Assembly (NCBI GenBank): GCA_024291935.2
Contig: CM044308.1
Coordinates: forward strand, 117,020,501-117,084,500
Source: Okapia johnstoni
Lineage: Eukaryota; Chordata; Mammalia; Artiodactyla; Giraffidae
Direction: 5' to 3'
DNA length: 64,000 nucleotides
Under the pieces are notes generated by a model that did no database searches, was not told the origin of the DNA, and worked only from the letters and a program-made list of their open reading frames with translations. Position numbers and translations under genes: made by a program. Below, piece after piece: positions 32,465-43,235 of the stretch (positions are counted from its first letter, which is position 1; the number at the start of each line of letters is the position of its first letter).

Positions 32465-32627
32465 ACCCGGGTTTGACCCCTACTTCGGAAAGATCCCCTG
32501 GAGAAGGGAATGGCTACCCACTCCAGTAGTCCTGCTTGGAGAATTCCAAGGATGGAGGAGCCTAGTGGGTTATAGTCCGTGGGGTCGTGAAGAGTCAGAC
32601 CCAACTGAATAGCTAAACCTTTCACTT
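32465..32627 (+). mobile_element. Bov-tA SINE, 5'-truncated, with TSD
   Basis: Begins in the middle of the head (acccgggtttgaccccta) and runs through the Bov-A body. Flanks tcatgcttgag (32454-32464) and tcatgcttgaa (32628-32638) form a TSD with one mismatch. Confidence 0.9.
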
Positions 32628-32931
32628 TCATGCTTGAAGAACAGCCCTCTCCCTAGTGAGCCCAAGCAACCTTCAATATGCTCTGCTGTCACCTAGACAC
32701 TAACCAGGAAAGGAGAGAAGACTCAACTCCTTAGCAACACTCCATCCGTTTAGACCCGTGGACCTCATCTTGGCTCTGTAATATATGAAGATAGCACAGA
32801 ATATCCTAAGAAATATTTATGAACCTATGTTGAACTTTTTATACAAAATCACTCTCCATTTCTTTTAATTAAAAAAAAAAAGTCATGTGCTTTGGAACAC
32901 CTTTATGAAGAATCAGGGTCTCATCTATTCA

Positions 32932-33008
32932 GGAATATTTCGACCCAGAAATCGAACCGGGGTCTCCTGCATTGGATTCTTTACCAACTGAGCTATCAGG
33001 GAAGCCCA
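32932..33008 (-). mobile_element. tRNA-head-only Bov-tA insertion (77 bp)
   Basis: Only the tRNA-like domain is present. On the minus strand it reads through an A box (TAGCTCAGTTGG) and a near-consensus B box (GGTTCGATTTC), then stops with no Bov-A body or A-tail. A perfect 11-bp TSD, tcatctattca, flanks it at 32921-32931 and 33009-33019. It is not a functional tRNA, because stem pairing is poor. Confidence 0.85.
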
Positions 33009-33024
33009 TCATCTATTCAACCAG

Positions 33025-33140
33025 TCAGCAAACAATGAGCACCCACTATGTGCCAGGCTCTGCCAAACGCCAAGGATGCTAAGTTAAAAGACTGAGTCCT
33101 GCCCTCCAGGAGGTCACAGTTTACTGGGGTAGATGGATGT
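33025..33140 (-). mobile_element. L2 LINE 3' end, antisense
   Basis: gagcacccactatgtgccag, gctctgccaaacgccaagga and gccctccaggaggtcacagt match antisense L2. Confidence 0.65.
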
Positions 33141-33341
33141 GTAAAGACTTACTGTGCAGGGTAAGGGCTGCAGCAGAGGCAAGTATGATATAATATGAAT
33201 ATTGACAGGGATTCCGAAATCAAGTTAACAAGATGATAAGTCAACTCCAACAAAATGGAGAGGAACAGCAAAAATGCTTTTTCCTGAACCCGGAGTATAG
33301 ACCCATTCTGGGACAAAAGACCCGATTCTAAACTTGGTTCC

Positions 33342-33588
33342 TGGGACTTCCCTGGTGGTTCAGTGGATAAGACTCCATGCTCCCAATGCAGGGGGTCAAG
33401 GTTCAATGCCTGGTCGGGGAATTAAGATCCCACATGCTGCAGCTAAGCCCTTGTGCTGCAGCTATGGAGCCCATGCCTTCTAGAGCCCACACGCCACAAC
33501 TAGAGAAGCCTGCCTGCCAACAATTGTAGAAGCCTGTGCACCACAATGAAGATCTAGTGCAGCCAAAAATAAAAAATATAAAATAAAC
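33342..33588 (+). mobile_element. CHR-2-type SINE
   Basis: gggacttccctggtggttca head, atgcagggggtcaaggttca around the B box, CHR body, and aaaataaaaaatataaa tail. Confidence 0.9.
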
Positions 33589-33899
33589 TTGAGTCCCTTC
33601 TCATTCAAGAGCCATCTTTCTCTTAGCTCCCTGGAGACCCAGACTGCTCCCCAGGTCCTGTGCATTCCAGCTCCAGCCCTGTGAACTTGGAGTTAATGAT
33701 TAAACTGGGCATCGGTGCCATGGCTTCCTTGGGGTGAGCTGGACTGCTCAGCCCTGGAAACTGCCAAGTTCCTGGCTCTGCTCCAGCCCAGGATAAGCCA
33801 GAGACACAGCCAGCCCCCACACCCAAAGGCAGCTCTTTTTCCAAGTCGGCTGGAATCTCAACGATATGCAGTCGTCGAACCTCCTGCTGCACACCTAAG
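33589..33899. other. Unique sequence, nothing recognised
   Basis: GC-moderate. No repeat or gene identified. A 156-codon minus-strand frame (33623-34093) runs from here through an MIR and is not credible as a gene. Confidence 0.4.
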
Positions 33900-34050
33900 G
33901 CGCTGTGGTACAGTAGAAAGGGGGTGTTCGAGGAGGTGGGAGTCTTGGGTCCAAATCCTGGTTCTGTTCCTAACCAGATGGGTGACCTTGGGACAGTCTC
34001 CTTACCTGTTCTGAAGTTCAGGTTCCTCATCCATAACAAAAGAAGGTTAG
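33900..34050 (+). mobile_element. MIR SINE
   Basis: tggtacagtagaaagggggt, gtccaaatcctggttctgtt, gggtgaccttgggacagtct and ggttcctcatccata are in sense MIR order. Confidence 0.75.
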
Positions 34051-34064
34051 ACCAGAGCATGCCT

Positions 34065-34325
34065 TGTTCTCTCACACTTCCATGACTTTGCACATGCTGT
34101 AACCTTTGCCTGGCACACCCTTCCTATCCCTTCTGCCTTCTTACTCATCCTCCAGGATGCAGCTGAAGGGTCGCCATCATCAGGAACTCTTCCCCAACCT
34201 TCTCGCTACAGACTGAACCGGGTGCCCCTCCTTTTGCCTGATAGCACCCTGTGTTCCCCTTCAGCCCACTGTTATCATTGCTCTGTTTGTCCCTTTACCC
34301 TGACCCACTAGCATCTAATGTATGT
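34065..34325 (+). mobile_element. L2 LINE ORF2 C-terminal/3' relic
   Basis: tttgcacatgctgtaacctt, gcctggcacacccttcctat, ctcatcctccaggatgcagc and tgctctgtttgtcccttt match sense L2. Confidence 0.75.
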
Positions 34326-36190
34326 GTGTTCAGAAATTTTAAGTTTCATCCAGTTAGAGTCGTCATGATTACTGATATTGATGAAACTGTTTCTACCATT
34401 TTATTTTGTGTTTTCTTTCGATGGCTTCTTTTTACGCATTCTACCGAATTGACTGTACCTTCTTTTGTTTGGTTTGGAAGTTTTCCACTTTATTTCCATT
34501 CTTCTTGTAGGAATCCTTAAAATTTTAACATAAATACTTGTTTTAATGACTATAAAGTTAACCAGTATCTCTAACTTCTTATCCCCAAATAGACTTTAGA
34601 ACATTTTAACTGTTCTCCCTAAATTCCTATTGTGTCTTAATATTTTATTTTTATTTTTAAACCTCTAAAATTACTTCAAAAATTTTTGTAGCTGATAATT
34701 ATTTAGATATAGCAGTGGGCTTACATATATATTTTATTTTTGCTCTTATTGCTTCTTGCAAGGCACCTCCTTCTATGTGGGCTCAATTCACTTCTCGAAG
34801 CATGTCCTTCAGTAGTCCCTTCAGTAAGAGTTTATGATGATAAACTCTGTCTTCACTTGAAAATGTCATTATTTTGCCGTCTCTCTTGGAAAGTAGTTCA
34901 GCTGGGTATAAATTTATACACCAATGATTATTCTTCCTTTGCCCTTTGAAGGTTATTTCCACTGTGTTCTGACACATTTGGTGGCTAATGAGAGGTCTCG
35001 TTTCAGTCTGACATTGCTGCATAGGAAACAGGTTTGTATTCATCCCTTTCCACCCTTTTAACATTTAAAAAACATAGCTTTTAACATTTTTGTGTTTTGT
35101 TTTGTTTTGTTCTGTTACTTCTGTAGCTGCATTATGTTGATGTGTCTACGTGTATAGTTGTTTTTATTTATCTTGCATGTGACTCAATATACTCCTTCAA
35201 TCCAAGAACTCATTAATCTTTTTTCCAAATTTTGAAGCCAGGATTCCTTTAAATATTGCCATTTCCAAATTTTCTCTAGACTCTCTTTTAGAATCTCTAT
35301 TAAAAGTATGTTGGACCTTCTCATTCTCTATTTCATGTCTCTTAACCTCCGTCCATAGCATATTTCTCTTTACTTAACCATGTTTCATTTTGGGTGATTT
35401 CCTTAGTTCCACATTTCATATCACTAATTTTCTCCTCACTTGTAGCTTTTCTATCATCTAAACAGTTTACTAAGTTTTTGGTTCCAATGACCTCTATTTT
35501 TCATTTTTTAAAAGTCCACTTTTTCAGACATCCTTATTCTAAATACTAAAAAGTGTGTCCCTTTCTTAGCCTTTTACCTCTTTAAATATTTTAAACACAC
35601 ACATTTTATAGTCTTTTATGGAATGCTCTATTATCGATAGCTTTGTATTATAGATACAAATGCTCCCATTTATTATCTCCGTTAACTCTCCCTCGTGGTG
35701 CTTCGGCTCCTGATGTAGTTTGTAAGTTTTCATCATGGTCTCATCTTCAGCAGTGATTATCTTCCATGCAGTTTCACATATGACTCTCCTAGGACCCTAG
35801 TGATTTTGCTGGTTCAGATTGGTTCTTATACTGCACCACCTGGATATTATAAATTCCAACTCCACACTGACATATGACACTGGCTTGGGTTTACAATTTC
35901 TCATGAGCATCTGTTCTTCCATCCAGAGTCCCAGGTGGGTATTAAGACTCCTGGTAAATTCCCTAAGTTGGTGAGCAACTCTCCAGTTCCCATTCGTATA
36001 CAGAGGAACCCTTAGAATTCTCCCCATTTGCTCACCTCTCCTTACCCTCAGTTTCTCTTCTGTGCCTTCACTTAGTACTGAAACTTAACCTCCCTAGCCT
36101 ATCTCTGAATCTGAGACCCCTGTCAGCCATCATGGTCTCAGTGCCTACGTACTATGCTAACTTTGAACCCTTCTCTTTAGTTCTTTCTTA
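34326..36190 (-). mobile_element. Old L1 (L1M-like) 5' region, antisense, degraded
   Basis: A T-rich stretch with recognisable pieces such as cttcagtaagagtttatgat, gaaaatgtcattattttgcc and ttttatagtcttttatggaa, which parallel antisense L1M 5' sequence. It is continuous but heavily diverged, so some of it may be unrelated unique DNA. Confidence 0.5.
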
Positions 36191-36359
36191 CAAGCTGGAC
36201 AATGTATTTGGGGGGAAGTTTTTGTTCTACTTAATCCAGATTTTCTATGAATTTGTAGAGAAACAAGCCCACTCCAGTCAATCTCATTAACCAGACATTT
36301 CCAGAAATTTCTTTATGATGAATGATATGCAAGATTCCTCCAGCTCTAAAGTCTATACT

Positions 36360-36745
36360 TTTTTTAAAAAATATTTTTTATTGGGGGATAATTGCTTCAC
36401 AATATTGTGCTGGTTTCTGCCATACGTCAACACGAATCAGCCACAAGTATACATATGTCCCCTCCTTCTTGAACCTGCATCCCATCTCCCACCCCATCCC
36501 ACCCCTCTAGGTTGTCACAGAGCACTGGGTTGAGCTCCCTGTGTCACACAGCACATTCCTACTGGCTCTTTAACATGTGATAATGTATATGTTTCCATGC
36601 TATTCTCTCAATTTGTCCCACCCTCTTCTTCCCCTACTGAGTGCACAAGTCTGTTCTCTATGTCTGCACGTCCATTGTTTCCCTGCAAATAGCTTCATCA
36701 GTACCATTTTTCTAGATTCCATATACATGAGCTATTTACACGTAC
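36360..36745 (-). mobile_element. Ruminant L1 3' end
   Basis: ttattgggggataattgctt, ggtttctgccatacgtcaac, cacccctctaggttgtcaca and agtaccatttttctagattc match ruminant L1 3' sequence in antisense. Confidence 0.85.
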
Positions 36746-36798
36746 TCAAAGGAGAAGCTTTGAGAAACAGAAATCCAAGAACCTTGTCCATCTTTCCT

Positions 36799-38028
36799 CA
36801 GTTCAGTTCAGTTCAGCCACTCAGTCATGTCCGACTCTTTGCGAACCCATGAACTGCAGCATGCCAGGCCTCACTGTCCATCACCAACTCCCGGAGTCTA
36901 CCCAAGCCCATGTCCATCGAGTCAGTGATGCCATCCAACCATCTCATCCTCTGTCGTCCCCTTCTCCTCCCGCCCCCAATCCTACCCAGCATTAGGGTCT
37001 TTTCCAATGAGTCAACACTTCGCATGAGGTGGCCGAAGTATTGGAGTTTCAGCTTCAACATCAGTCCTTCCAGTGAACACCCAGGACTGATATCCTTTAG
37101 GATGGACTGGTTGGATCTCCTTGCAGTCCACGGGACTCTCAAGAGTCTTCTCCAACACCACAGTTTAAAAGCATCAATTCTTCGGCACTCAGCTTTCTTC
37201 ACCGTCCAACTCTCACATCCATACATGACCACTGGAAAAACCATAGCCTTGACTAGACGGACTTTTGTTGGCACAGTAATGTCTCTGCTTTTAAATATGC
37301 TATCTAGGTTGGCCATAACCTTCCTTCCAAGAAGTAAGCGTCTTTTAATTTCATGGCGGCAGTCACCATCAGCAGTGATTCTGGAGCCCAAAAAAACAAA
37401 GTCTGACACTGTTTCCACTGTTTCCCCATCTATCTCCCATGAAGTGATGGGACCAGATGCCATGATCTTAGTTTTCTGAACGTTGAGCTTTAAGCCAACT
37501 TTTTCACTCTCCTCTTTCACCTTCATCAAGAGGCTCTTTAGTTCTTCTTCACTTTCTGCCATAAGGGTGGTGTCATCTGCATATCTGAGGTTATTGATAT
37601 TTCTCCCGGCAATCTTGATTCCAGCTTGTGTTTCTTCCAGCCCAGCGTTTCTCATGATGTACTCTGCATATAAGTTAAATAAGCAGGGTGACAATATACA
37701 GCCTTGACGTACTCCCTTTCCTATTTGGAACCAGTCTGTTGTTCCGTGTCCAGTTCTAACGGTTGCTTCCTGACCTGCATACAGGTTTCTCAAGAGACAG
37801 GTCAGGTGGTCTGGTATTCCCATCTCTTTCAGAATTTTCCACAGTTTATTGTGATCCACACAGTCAAAGGCTTTGGCATAGTCAATAAAGCAGAAATAGA
37901 TGTTTTTCTGGAACTCTCTTGCTTTTTCGATGATGCAGCGGATATTGGCAATTTGATCTCTGGTTCCTCTGCCTTTTCTAAAACCAGCTTGAACATCTGG
38001 AAGTTCACGGTTCACGTATTGCTGAAGA
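36799..38028 (-). mobile_element. BovB (RTE-clade) LINE, 5'-truncated, with TSD
   Basis: About 1.23 kb of minus-strand BovB ending in the (TTCAG)n 3' tail at its left end. A perfect 10-bp repeat, catctttcct, flanks it at 36789-36798 and 38029-38038. The endonuclease domain and the first RT motif are missing, so it cannot move by itself. Little decay and an intact TSD suggest a late insertion. Confidence 0.95.
36825..38015 (-). pseudogene. BovB ORF2p fragment: reverse transcriptase to C-terminus (396 codons)
   Basis: Open for 396 codons. Family knowledge: BovB encodes one protein with an AP-type endonuclease followed by a reverse transcriptase that primes on nicked DNA. Seen here: the [10 protein letters not shown] motif (residues 9-18), RT motif A with [13 protein letters not shown] (43-55, catalytic Asp45), motif [11 protein letters not shown] (101-110), motif C YADD (145-148, Asp147 and Asp148), FLGSRI (208-213), and the basic C-terminal region with [10 protein letters not shown] (350-359). 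All three catalytic aspartates are present. The endonuclease and first RT motif are absent because the copy is 5'-truncated. The frame stops a few codons early: CGA has become TGA, compared with the copy at 63283-63859 that ends TRLSD. The first Met is internal to the original protein and not a real start. No promoter is present, so expression would need readthrough. Confidence 0.9.
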
Positions 38029-38334
38029 CATCTTTCCTAGACATATGGAAATAAGACATAGGATTCAGTGACTCTAGTGGACACCTCTTGGCACATGAGC
38101 CAAGGTTCTCTCCTAGTTACATTTGGTGACAATAGACAGAAAATATACTTTTGTGTGTTATTTAAAATGGAGCAATTCTATTGACCCAATTTATGGAATA
38201 TTAGAAGACCTAAAGAATTGTTCTAAAGAGCTTTCTGTGTATTGTGATTTATTCCCAACAATGCTAGCAGTCCAATGTCAAGGCACATTACTGATGAGCT
38301 CTTCTTCATGGATGTTAGAAATGTGCAAGGCTTA

Positions 38335-38512
38335 GGTGAGAGGGGAGTTTGGGGGAGAATAGATACATGTATAGGTATGACTGAGTCTCTTTGCTGTCTA
38401 CCTGAAACTATCACAAAATTGTTAATCAGCTACACACCAATATAAAATACAAGATTTTTAAAAATGCATATGTATTAAGCAGTATATAATATAGCCTTAA
38501 TTAAAAAAAAAA
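38335..38512 (+). mobile_element. Ruminant L1 3' end, 178 bp, with perfect 18-bp TSD
   Basis: gatacatgtataggtatgac, gaaactatcacaaaattgtt and caccaatataaaatac form the L1 3' terminus, followed by an A-rich tail. Direct repeats agaaatgtgcaaggctta at 38317-38334 and 38513-38530 are identical. Severe 5' truncation is usual for L1. Confidence 0.95.
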
Positions 38513-38684
38513 AGAAATGTGCAAGGCTTATAGGAGGAAGACCAGTCCTCAGAAAATCCCCATGCAAGCCTGAGCCACTGAAGGAAATAGTCTCTACAAT
38601 CTGCCTTTCTAGAATGAAGACACGATAATAATTTGCTATATTACAGGATTTTTATTTATACTGCCCGAAACTACCCCAGAGAAG

Positions 38685-38817
38685 GCTGTGTTTGTTTTGT
38701 CCACGAAAATCATTGCAGTTTGACTCAGCCCTGAAAAGTAAAGTGTGTTAGTTTTCTGTCTTACTCTTTGAGACCCAATGGACTGTAGCCCACCAGGCTC
38801 CTCTGTCCATGGGATTC
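38685..38817 (-). repeat. Segment shared with 53063-53195
   Basis: 133 bp with five mismatches and no gap against 53063-53195 in the same orientation. The left 57 bp or so (gctgtgtttgttttgtccac ...) is not SINE sequence. The rest is the 3' part of a Bov-tA. The shared segment starts abruptly at 38685. Confidence 0.85.
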
Positions 38818-38937
38818 TCTAGGCAAGAATACTGGAGTGGGTTGCCATTCCCTTCTCCAGGGGATCTTCCCGATCCAGGGATTGAACCCAGGTCTCGTGC
38901 ACTGTACGTGGATTCTTTACCATCTGAGCCACCAAGG
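38742..38937 (-). mobile_element. Bov-tA SINE with altered 3' end
   Basis: Reverse-complement Bov-tA whose 3' part reads gttagttttctgtcttactc instead of the usual cgctcagtcgtgtccgactc. The copy at 53.1 kb has the same change. Confidence 0.85.
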
Positions 38938-39097
38938 GACACAGAGATGAACAGCATGAGGGCTCTCCAAACCCTCACAGTCTGGATGATACGGAACATG
39001 GGTAAAAATGGAAACTTTCCTATGATTTTTGTTTCATTTTATTTTCATTTATTCACCTACTTAGAATCTCTGGCATTTCTCCTAAACAATTCCTCTT

Positions 39098-39228
39098 CTG
39101 GAACTTCCCTGGTGGTCCAGTGGTTAAGACTCTGCACTTCGATTACAGGGGGCATGAGTTCGATCCCTGGTCAGGGAACTAAGATCCCACATGCCACATG
39201 GTGGCCAAAACAAACAAACAAACAAATG
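39098..39228 (+). mobile_element. CHR-2-type SINE, short form
   Basis: aacttccctggtggtccagt head, acagggggcatgagttcgat with a CTCF-like core, catggtggccaaaa body and a (caaa)n tail. Confidence 0.9.
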
Positions 39229-39610
39229 CTGATTCATACCAATAAATCAGTCAATGGGATTACATCTAAAATAATAAACAATACTTTTAAAAATTCCCCT
39301 TTCTTCTGAACAGTGGGAGCAGCATTTTTGAACCTCACTTCACGGTAGCTTGAAAAGTATAAGGTGTCTCAACAAGCCCCACCACATGAAATTCATTTTC
39401 CCCTTGAAGCCACAGAAGGGCAGAACTTAGAACAAGCCAGCAGGAGCCTCCTCTTTCTCTGAAGCCCAGAGCTCCTGCCCTGCACATCTCTTGGGGCACC
39501 TGCCACTTTTCATTCTGTATTATCACTGCTTGCATATTTTTCTCATCTTCATCACTGGAATCAAAACCCCTTGAAGTCAGGGCTCATGCCTGGTTCATCT
39601 TACAGTTGTT
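39229..39610. other. Unique sequence, nothing recognised
   Basis: No gene or named repeat. A 66-codon minus frame (39335-39535) is too short and featureless to call. Confidence 0.4.
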
Positions 39611-39823
39611 TAAGTGAAAGTGAAAGTCGCTCAGTTGTGGCAACTCTTGGTGACCCCACGGACTTAACCTGCCAGGCTCCTCTATGCATGGAATTCTCCA
39701 GGCAAGAATACCAGAGTGGGTAGTCGCTCCCTTCTCCAGGGGATCTTCCCAATCCAGGGGTGGAACACAAGTTTCCCACATTGCAGGCAGATTCTTTACT
39801 GTCTGAGCCACCGGAGAAGCCCA
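39611..39823 (-). mobile_element. Bov-tA SINE
   Basis: aagtgaaagtcgctcagttg at the left to gtctgagccaccggagaagc at the right. Full length. Confidence 0.9.
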
Positions 39824-39935
39824 TAGTTCTGTAAAGTTCTGCTTAAAATTGCTTTTTGTCCTATTTGATCTAGTCCAAAGGCAGTTGAGGCCCAAGACTG
39901 TTCAATTGCTTACTAAAATATTGCACACCGATGAG

Positions 39936-40070
39936 AGAATTCCCTGGCAGGCTGGTGGTTAAGATTCCACCATCCCAATGCAGGGGGAGCTGGTTTGATC
40001 CCTGATCTGATCAGGGAATTAGGATCCTGCATGCTGTGTGGCCACAATAAATCTTTTTAAATAAAAAAAA
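39936..40070 (+). mobile_element. CHR-2-type SINE, short form
   Basis: gaattccctggcaggctggt head, duplicated ctgatctgatcaggg at the B-box side, and an A-rich tail. Confidence 0.85.
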
Positions 40071-40149
40071 AATTGCATATCAAGACAGTGGCAAATAGTG
40101 TCAGCAACACTAGGACCGGCATATACACTCAGAAAACACCTGTTCTCTA

Positions 40150-40322
40150 ATTCAGTGCTTCTCAGACATTAACCAACCACAGATCGCCCAGGGTGATTTT
40201 CTAAATGCGGATTTTGATTAAGAAGGTCTGGGATAGGGCCTGAGGTTCTGCATTTTTAACAAGCTCCCAGGGATTCCAGTACCACTGGTCCACAGACCAC
40301 ACTCCGACTAGCAAGGATCTAA
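40150..40322 (+). mobile_element. MER5A-like hAT-Charlie DNA transposon fossil
   Basis: cagtgcttctcagacattaa at the left, gcctgaggttctgcattttt and taacaagctcccagg in the middle, and tccgactagcaaggat at the right match the non-autonomous MER5A element. Non-coding. Confidence 0.8.
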
Positions 40323-40737
40323 CACAAGACAGACCCTGTGCTGTGGACACCCACCATGTGGGTTGGCATTGAGAGGTTGGAAAAGAGCAACAACGTATAA
40401 GAAAGAAAGAAAAAGACCCAGACTCTCAAAGCTGAGAGTTCAAAGGCCCCAGGAAAATGCAGACCGGAAACATGTGTGGTTAGGGTGAAAGTCTGTTCAT
40501 AGTATCCTAGGTGACAGAAGAAGGAAGAACCAACTATTTCCCTGGGTTAACCACAGGAAACTTCAATGTGTTTCCTTGCAGGGCAGTCATTTCCCTCTCT
40601 AGTGACTAACGCTAACACTTTTTTTTGTCTGAGTCTTCAAGCAGAAGTGTACCAAGGCAGCCTCCTTCAGGCATGTGTACCCACAGGCCCAAAGACCCCA
40701 TCCTCTCCCACACTCCCAGTGCTTCTGCAGTACTGGG
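40323..40737. other. Unique sequence, nothing recognised
   Basis: No gene or named repeat. A short purine-rich gaaagaaagaaaaag run occurs near 40400. Confidence 0.4.
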
Positions 40738-40748
40738 GCCATTACTAG

Positions 40749-40971
40749 CTGCCGCTGCTGCTGCTGCTGCTTCTAAGTCGCTTCAGTCGTGTCCGACTCT
40801 GTGCAACCCCATAGACGGCAGTCCACCAGGCTCCCCCATCCCTGGGATTCTCCAGGCAAGAATACTGGAGTGGGTTGCCATTTCCTTCTCCAGTGCATGA
40901 AAAGGAAAAGTGAAAGTGAAGTCACTCAGTCGTGTCTGACTCTCAGCGACCCCATGGACTGTAGCCCACCA
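40749..40971 (-). mobile_element. Bov-A2 SINE, truncated, with perfect TSD
   Basis: (GCT)n at the left is the tail. One complete and one partial Bov-A monomer follow, joined by the gaaaaggaaaagtgaaagtg linker. Perfect 11-bp TSD gccattactag at 40738-40748 and 40972-40982. Confidence 0.95.
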
Positions 40972-40982
40972 GCCATTACTAG

Positions 40983-41622
40983 ACTGATCATCTAATCAGA
41001 AGATACTGACCCAGACTTCAGCCTCTCTGGTTCCTCTGAGTCCACCTGGTTTTGAGACACCAGGGCGTGAATGCCTGACTTCTTAGTATGGTGCTGGGTG
41101 GAGGGAGGGGGAAGTTGTGATGAAAAGGGTTGGCCGTCTGCCTATCGGTTATCATATAGCTGGGGTGATTCTAGAATGAGAGCTCCTTAACTCTGCTACT
41201 CTGACACCGTGGGATTTTTTTTCTTACAGAATGAAAAACACAACAAAAACAACAAAAACCCTAGTTTCAGTAATAATCTCATTTACATTTAATTACATTG
41301 CCCTGGGCATTTTTCTTTCATTGGCAATGATTGAAGCCTATAAACAGTGTCTAGGGCCCTCAGGTCATAGTCACTTCCTGCAAGAGAAACCGAGATGGGG
41401 TCCCTTAGCCAGCCTGGAGCTGCTGGGTACCTGGAATCTGCCCCGTTCCCCCTGGGGACTGGCATGCCAACTCTGACAGCAAGTTCTCCAAAAGGCTCTT
41501 TGAAATAGGCTGGGAAAGGGAACAAAGATGAGGAAGTAAGTTCCTCGAAGGGGCCACCCAAGTGTTGCTGCCAAGAAAGATGCAAAAGCCCCAGCTCTCC
41601 AATTCTGTATATCTTATCCTTT
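40983..41622. other. Unique sequence, no gene supported
   Basis: No named repeat except an A/C-rich aaaacacaacaaaaac patch near 41235. Overlapping frames of 67-98 codons at 41289-41662 have no family resemblance. Confidence 0.4.
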
Positions 41623-41635
41623 CTTTCTTAAGGAT

Positions 41636-41762
41636 ACCCTGGAGAAGAGAATGGAAACCCACTCCAATATTCTTGCCTGGAGAATCCCACGAACAGAGGA
41701 GCCTGGAGGGCTACAGTCCATGGGGTCGCAAAGAGTCAAACACGACTGACTGACTAATACCA
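41636..41762 (+). mobile_element. Bov-tA SINE, 5'-truncated, with TSD
   Basis: Starts at the cctggagaaga boundary, so only the Bov-A body is present. TSD ctttcttaaggat / ctttcttaaagat (41623-41635, 41763-41775) with one mismatch. Confidence 0.9.
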
Positions 41763-42052
41763 CTTTCTTAAAGATTAACAGGGGGAAAGCAGCTAAGCTG
41801 AGCAGAGTGCCTCAAAGTCAAGAGACCCCAAGTGCATGGTCAGAGGCAGAGCACAAGAGTGGCAGCATGGGAGTGGAAATGGAGGTAGCTCTTCTGGGGA
41901 CACTGGAATTTTGGAGAGAGAGAAGCCTGAGAGGTTGTCTAGATCAGTTTACAAATGGGAAACCAAGGCCCAGCCAGGGGAAGAGTTGACCCAAGTCTCT
42001 ATGCAAATACTCCTAGTATATTTTAAATGCATTTATGAAACTACAGGGATGA

Positions 42053-42285
42053 GGGTACTTCCCCAGCTGGCCCAGTGGTTAAGAATCTGCCTTCCAATGC
42101 AGCAGATGGGGGTTCGATCCCTGCTGGGGAGCTAATATCCTACACGCTGCCAGGCAACAAGAGAAGCCCCCCGCCCCTGCTACGGATCATAACTAGAGAA
42201 AGCCAACACACCTCAACACTGAGCCCCTGAACCTCAATGAAGACTCAGTGTAGCCAAAATAAATCAGTAAATAATAAAATAGAAT
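42053..42285 (+). mobile_element. CHR-2-type SINE
   Basis: acttccccagctggcccagt head, gggggttcgatccctg B box, CHR body and a (aaat)n tail. Confidence 0.9.
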
Positions 42286-42485
42286 ATGGGCATATGTCCT
42301 TTTATTAAAATCCCCTTGGACTATCATCAAGGAGAGCTTCAGAACTCACCTATGAAGGCTCAAAAGCTGTAAAGCAAGCTCAACCATCCTTAACCTTCTT
42401 GTTGATACTCTTTGACTCCCTGGATTCACTTGGGAAAAAGAAAAATCATCACATTCATGAAAGATGTATGTGACCACGTTAAGTC

Positions 42486-42800
42486 AGGGGCAGGAAAACT
42501 ACAGCCCTCTGGTTTGAACACCCATGAGTTGAGAATGGTTTGCACATTTTTGGATGGCTGAAAAGAAAACAAACAAAAAATAACATTTCATGACCTGAGA
42601 AAATTAGGTAAAATTCAAATTTCAGTGTCTGTAAGTAAAGTCTTGTTGGTACACAGCCATGTGCGTTTGTTTATAGATTAACTATGGCCACTTTTATACT
42701 ACAATGGCCAAGTCCATCAGTTGGCCAGACTATAGCGTGTTCAAAGCCAAGAATATTCACCATCTTGCCCTTTACAGACAGAGCTTGCAGGCCCTTCATG
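42486..42800. mobile_element. Ancient hAT-type DNA transposon fossil
   Basis: Left end caggggcaggaaaactacag, middle taaagtcttgttggtacaca and gccatgtgcgtttgtttata, and right end gccctttacagacagagctt correspond to a widespread mammalian non-autonomous element. Exact family not assigned. Diverged, no coding capacity. Confidence 0.65.
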
Positions 42801-43235
42801 TCGAGAATAAAGGTTTGAAGTAGGATGTTAGAAGTGATCCCAGGCTTTGCCATCTAAAGCTAGAAACTTCCAAGGTGGGGTAGGGGTGGGACACATCACT
42901 CATGAGGAAAATTCTCTACAAGCTTACAGAGGACCATGTATGGAGAGGGCAAGGATTAATCCCCTGTGTGGAGAGAGGGTGGTGTTTTTGTGAGCTGCCT
43001 CTCTCACTTCCGGGCCTTCCCTGCATTTGACAACCTACATTAGCCCTGAATGCCCCTCCATCAGAGCCTCTGGTGGTCCCTCAACATGATCCTTAAGGAT
43101 CATAGCCTTTCCCGTATAGGTATCACTGGTACACCTTCAGTCTGAGACCTCGTGTCTGCTATTGGTATAGTCAGAGATTAGAAATAAAGGCCTCCAAATC
43201 AGAAACGTGTGCTTTGACCTCGTATTAACAGTGTC
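42801..43235. other. Unique sequence, nothing recognised
   Basis: No gene or named repeat. Confidence 0.4.

Noticed and set aside
33623..34093. 156-codon minus-strand frame
   Set aside because: Its first part is antisense MIR, so the frame is made of repeat plus unique sequence and is unlikely to be a gene.
34326..36190. T-rich stretch as an AT-rich regulatory or matrix-attachment region
   Set aside because: Several words parallel antisense L1M sequence, so a degraded L1 is the simpler explanation, although not all of it could be matched.
36910..37479. 189-codon plus-strand open frame
   Set aside because: It is the antisense shadow of the BovB reverse-transcriptase fragment on the minus strand. 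The same shadow recurs at other BovB copies (for example 63256-63762 minus).
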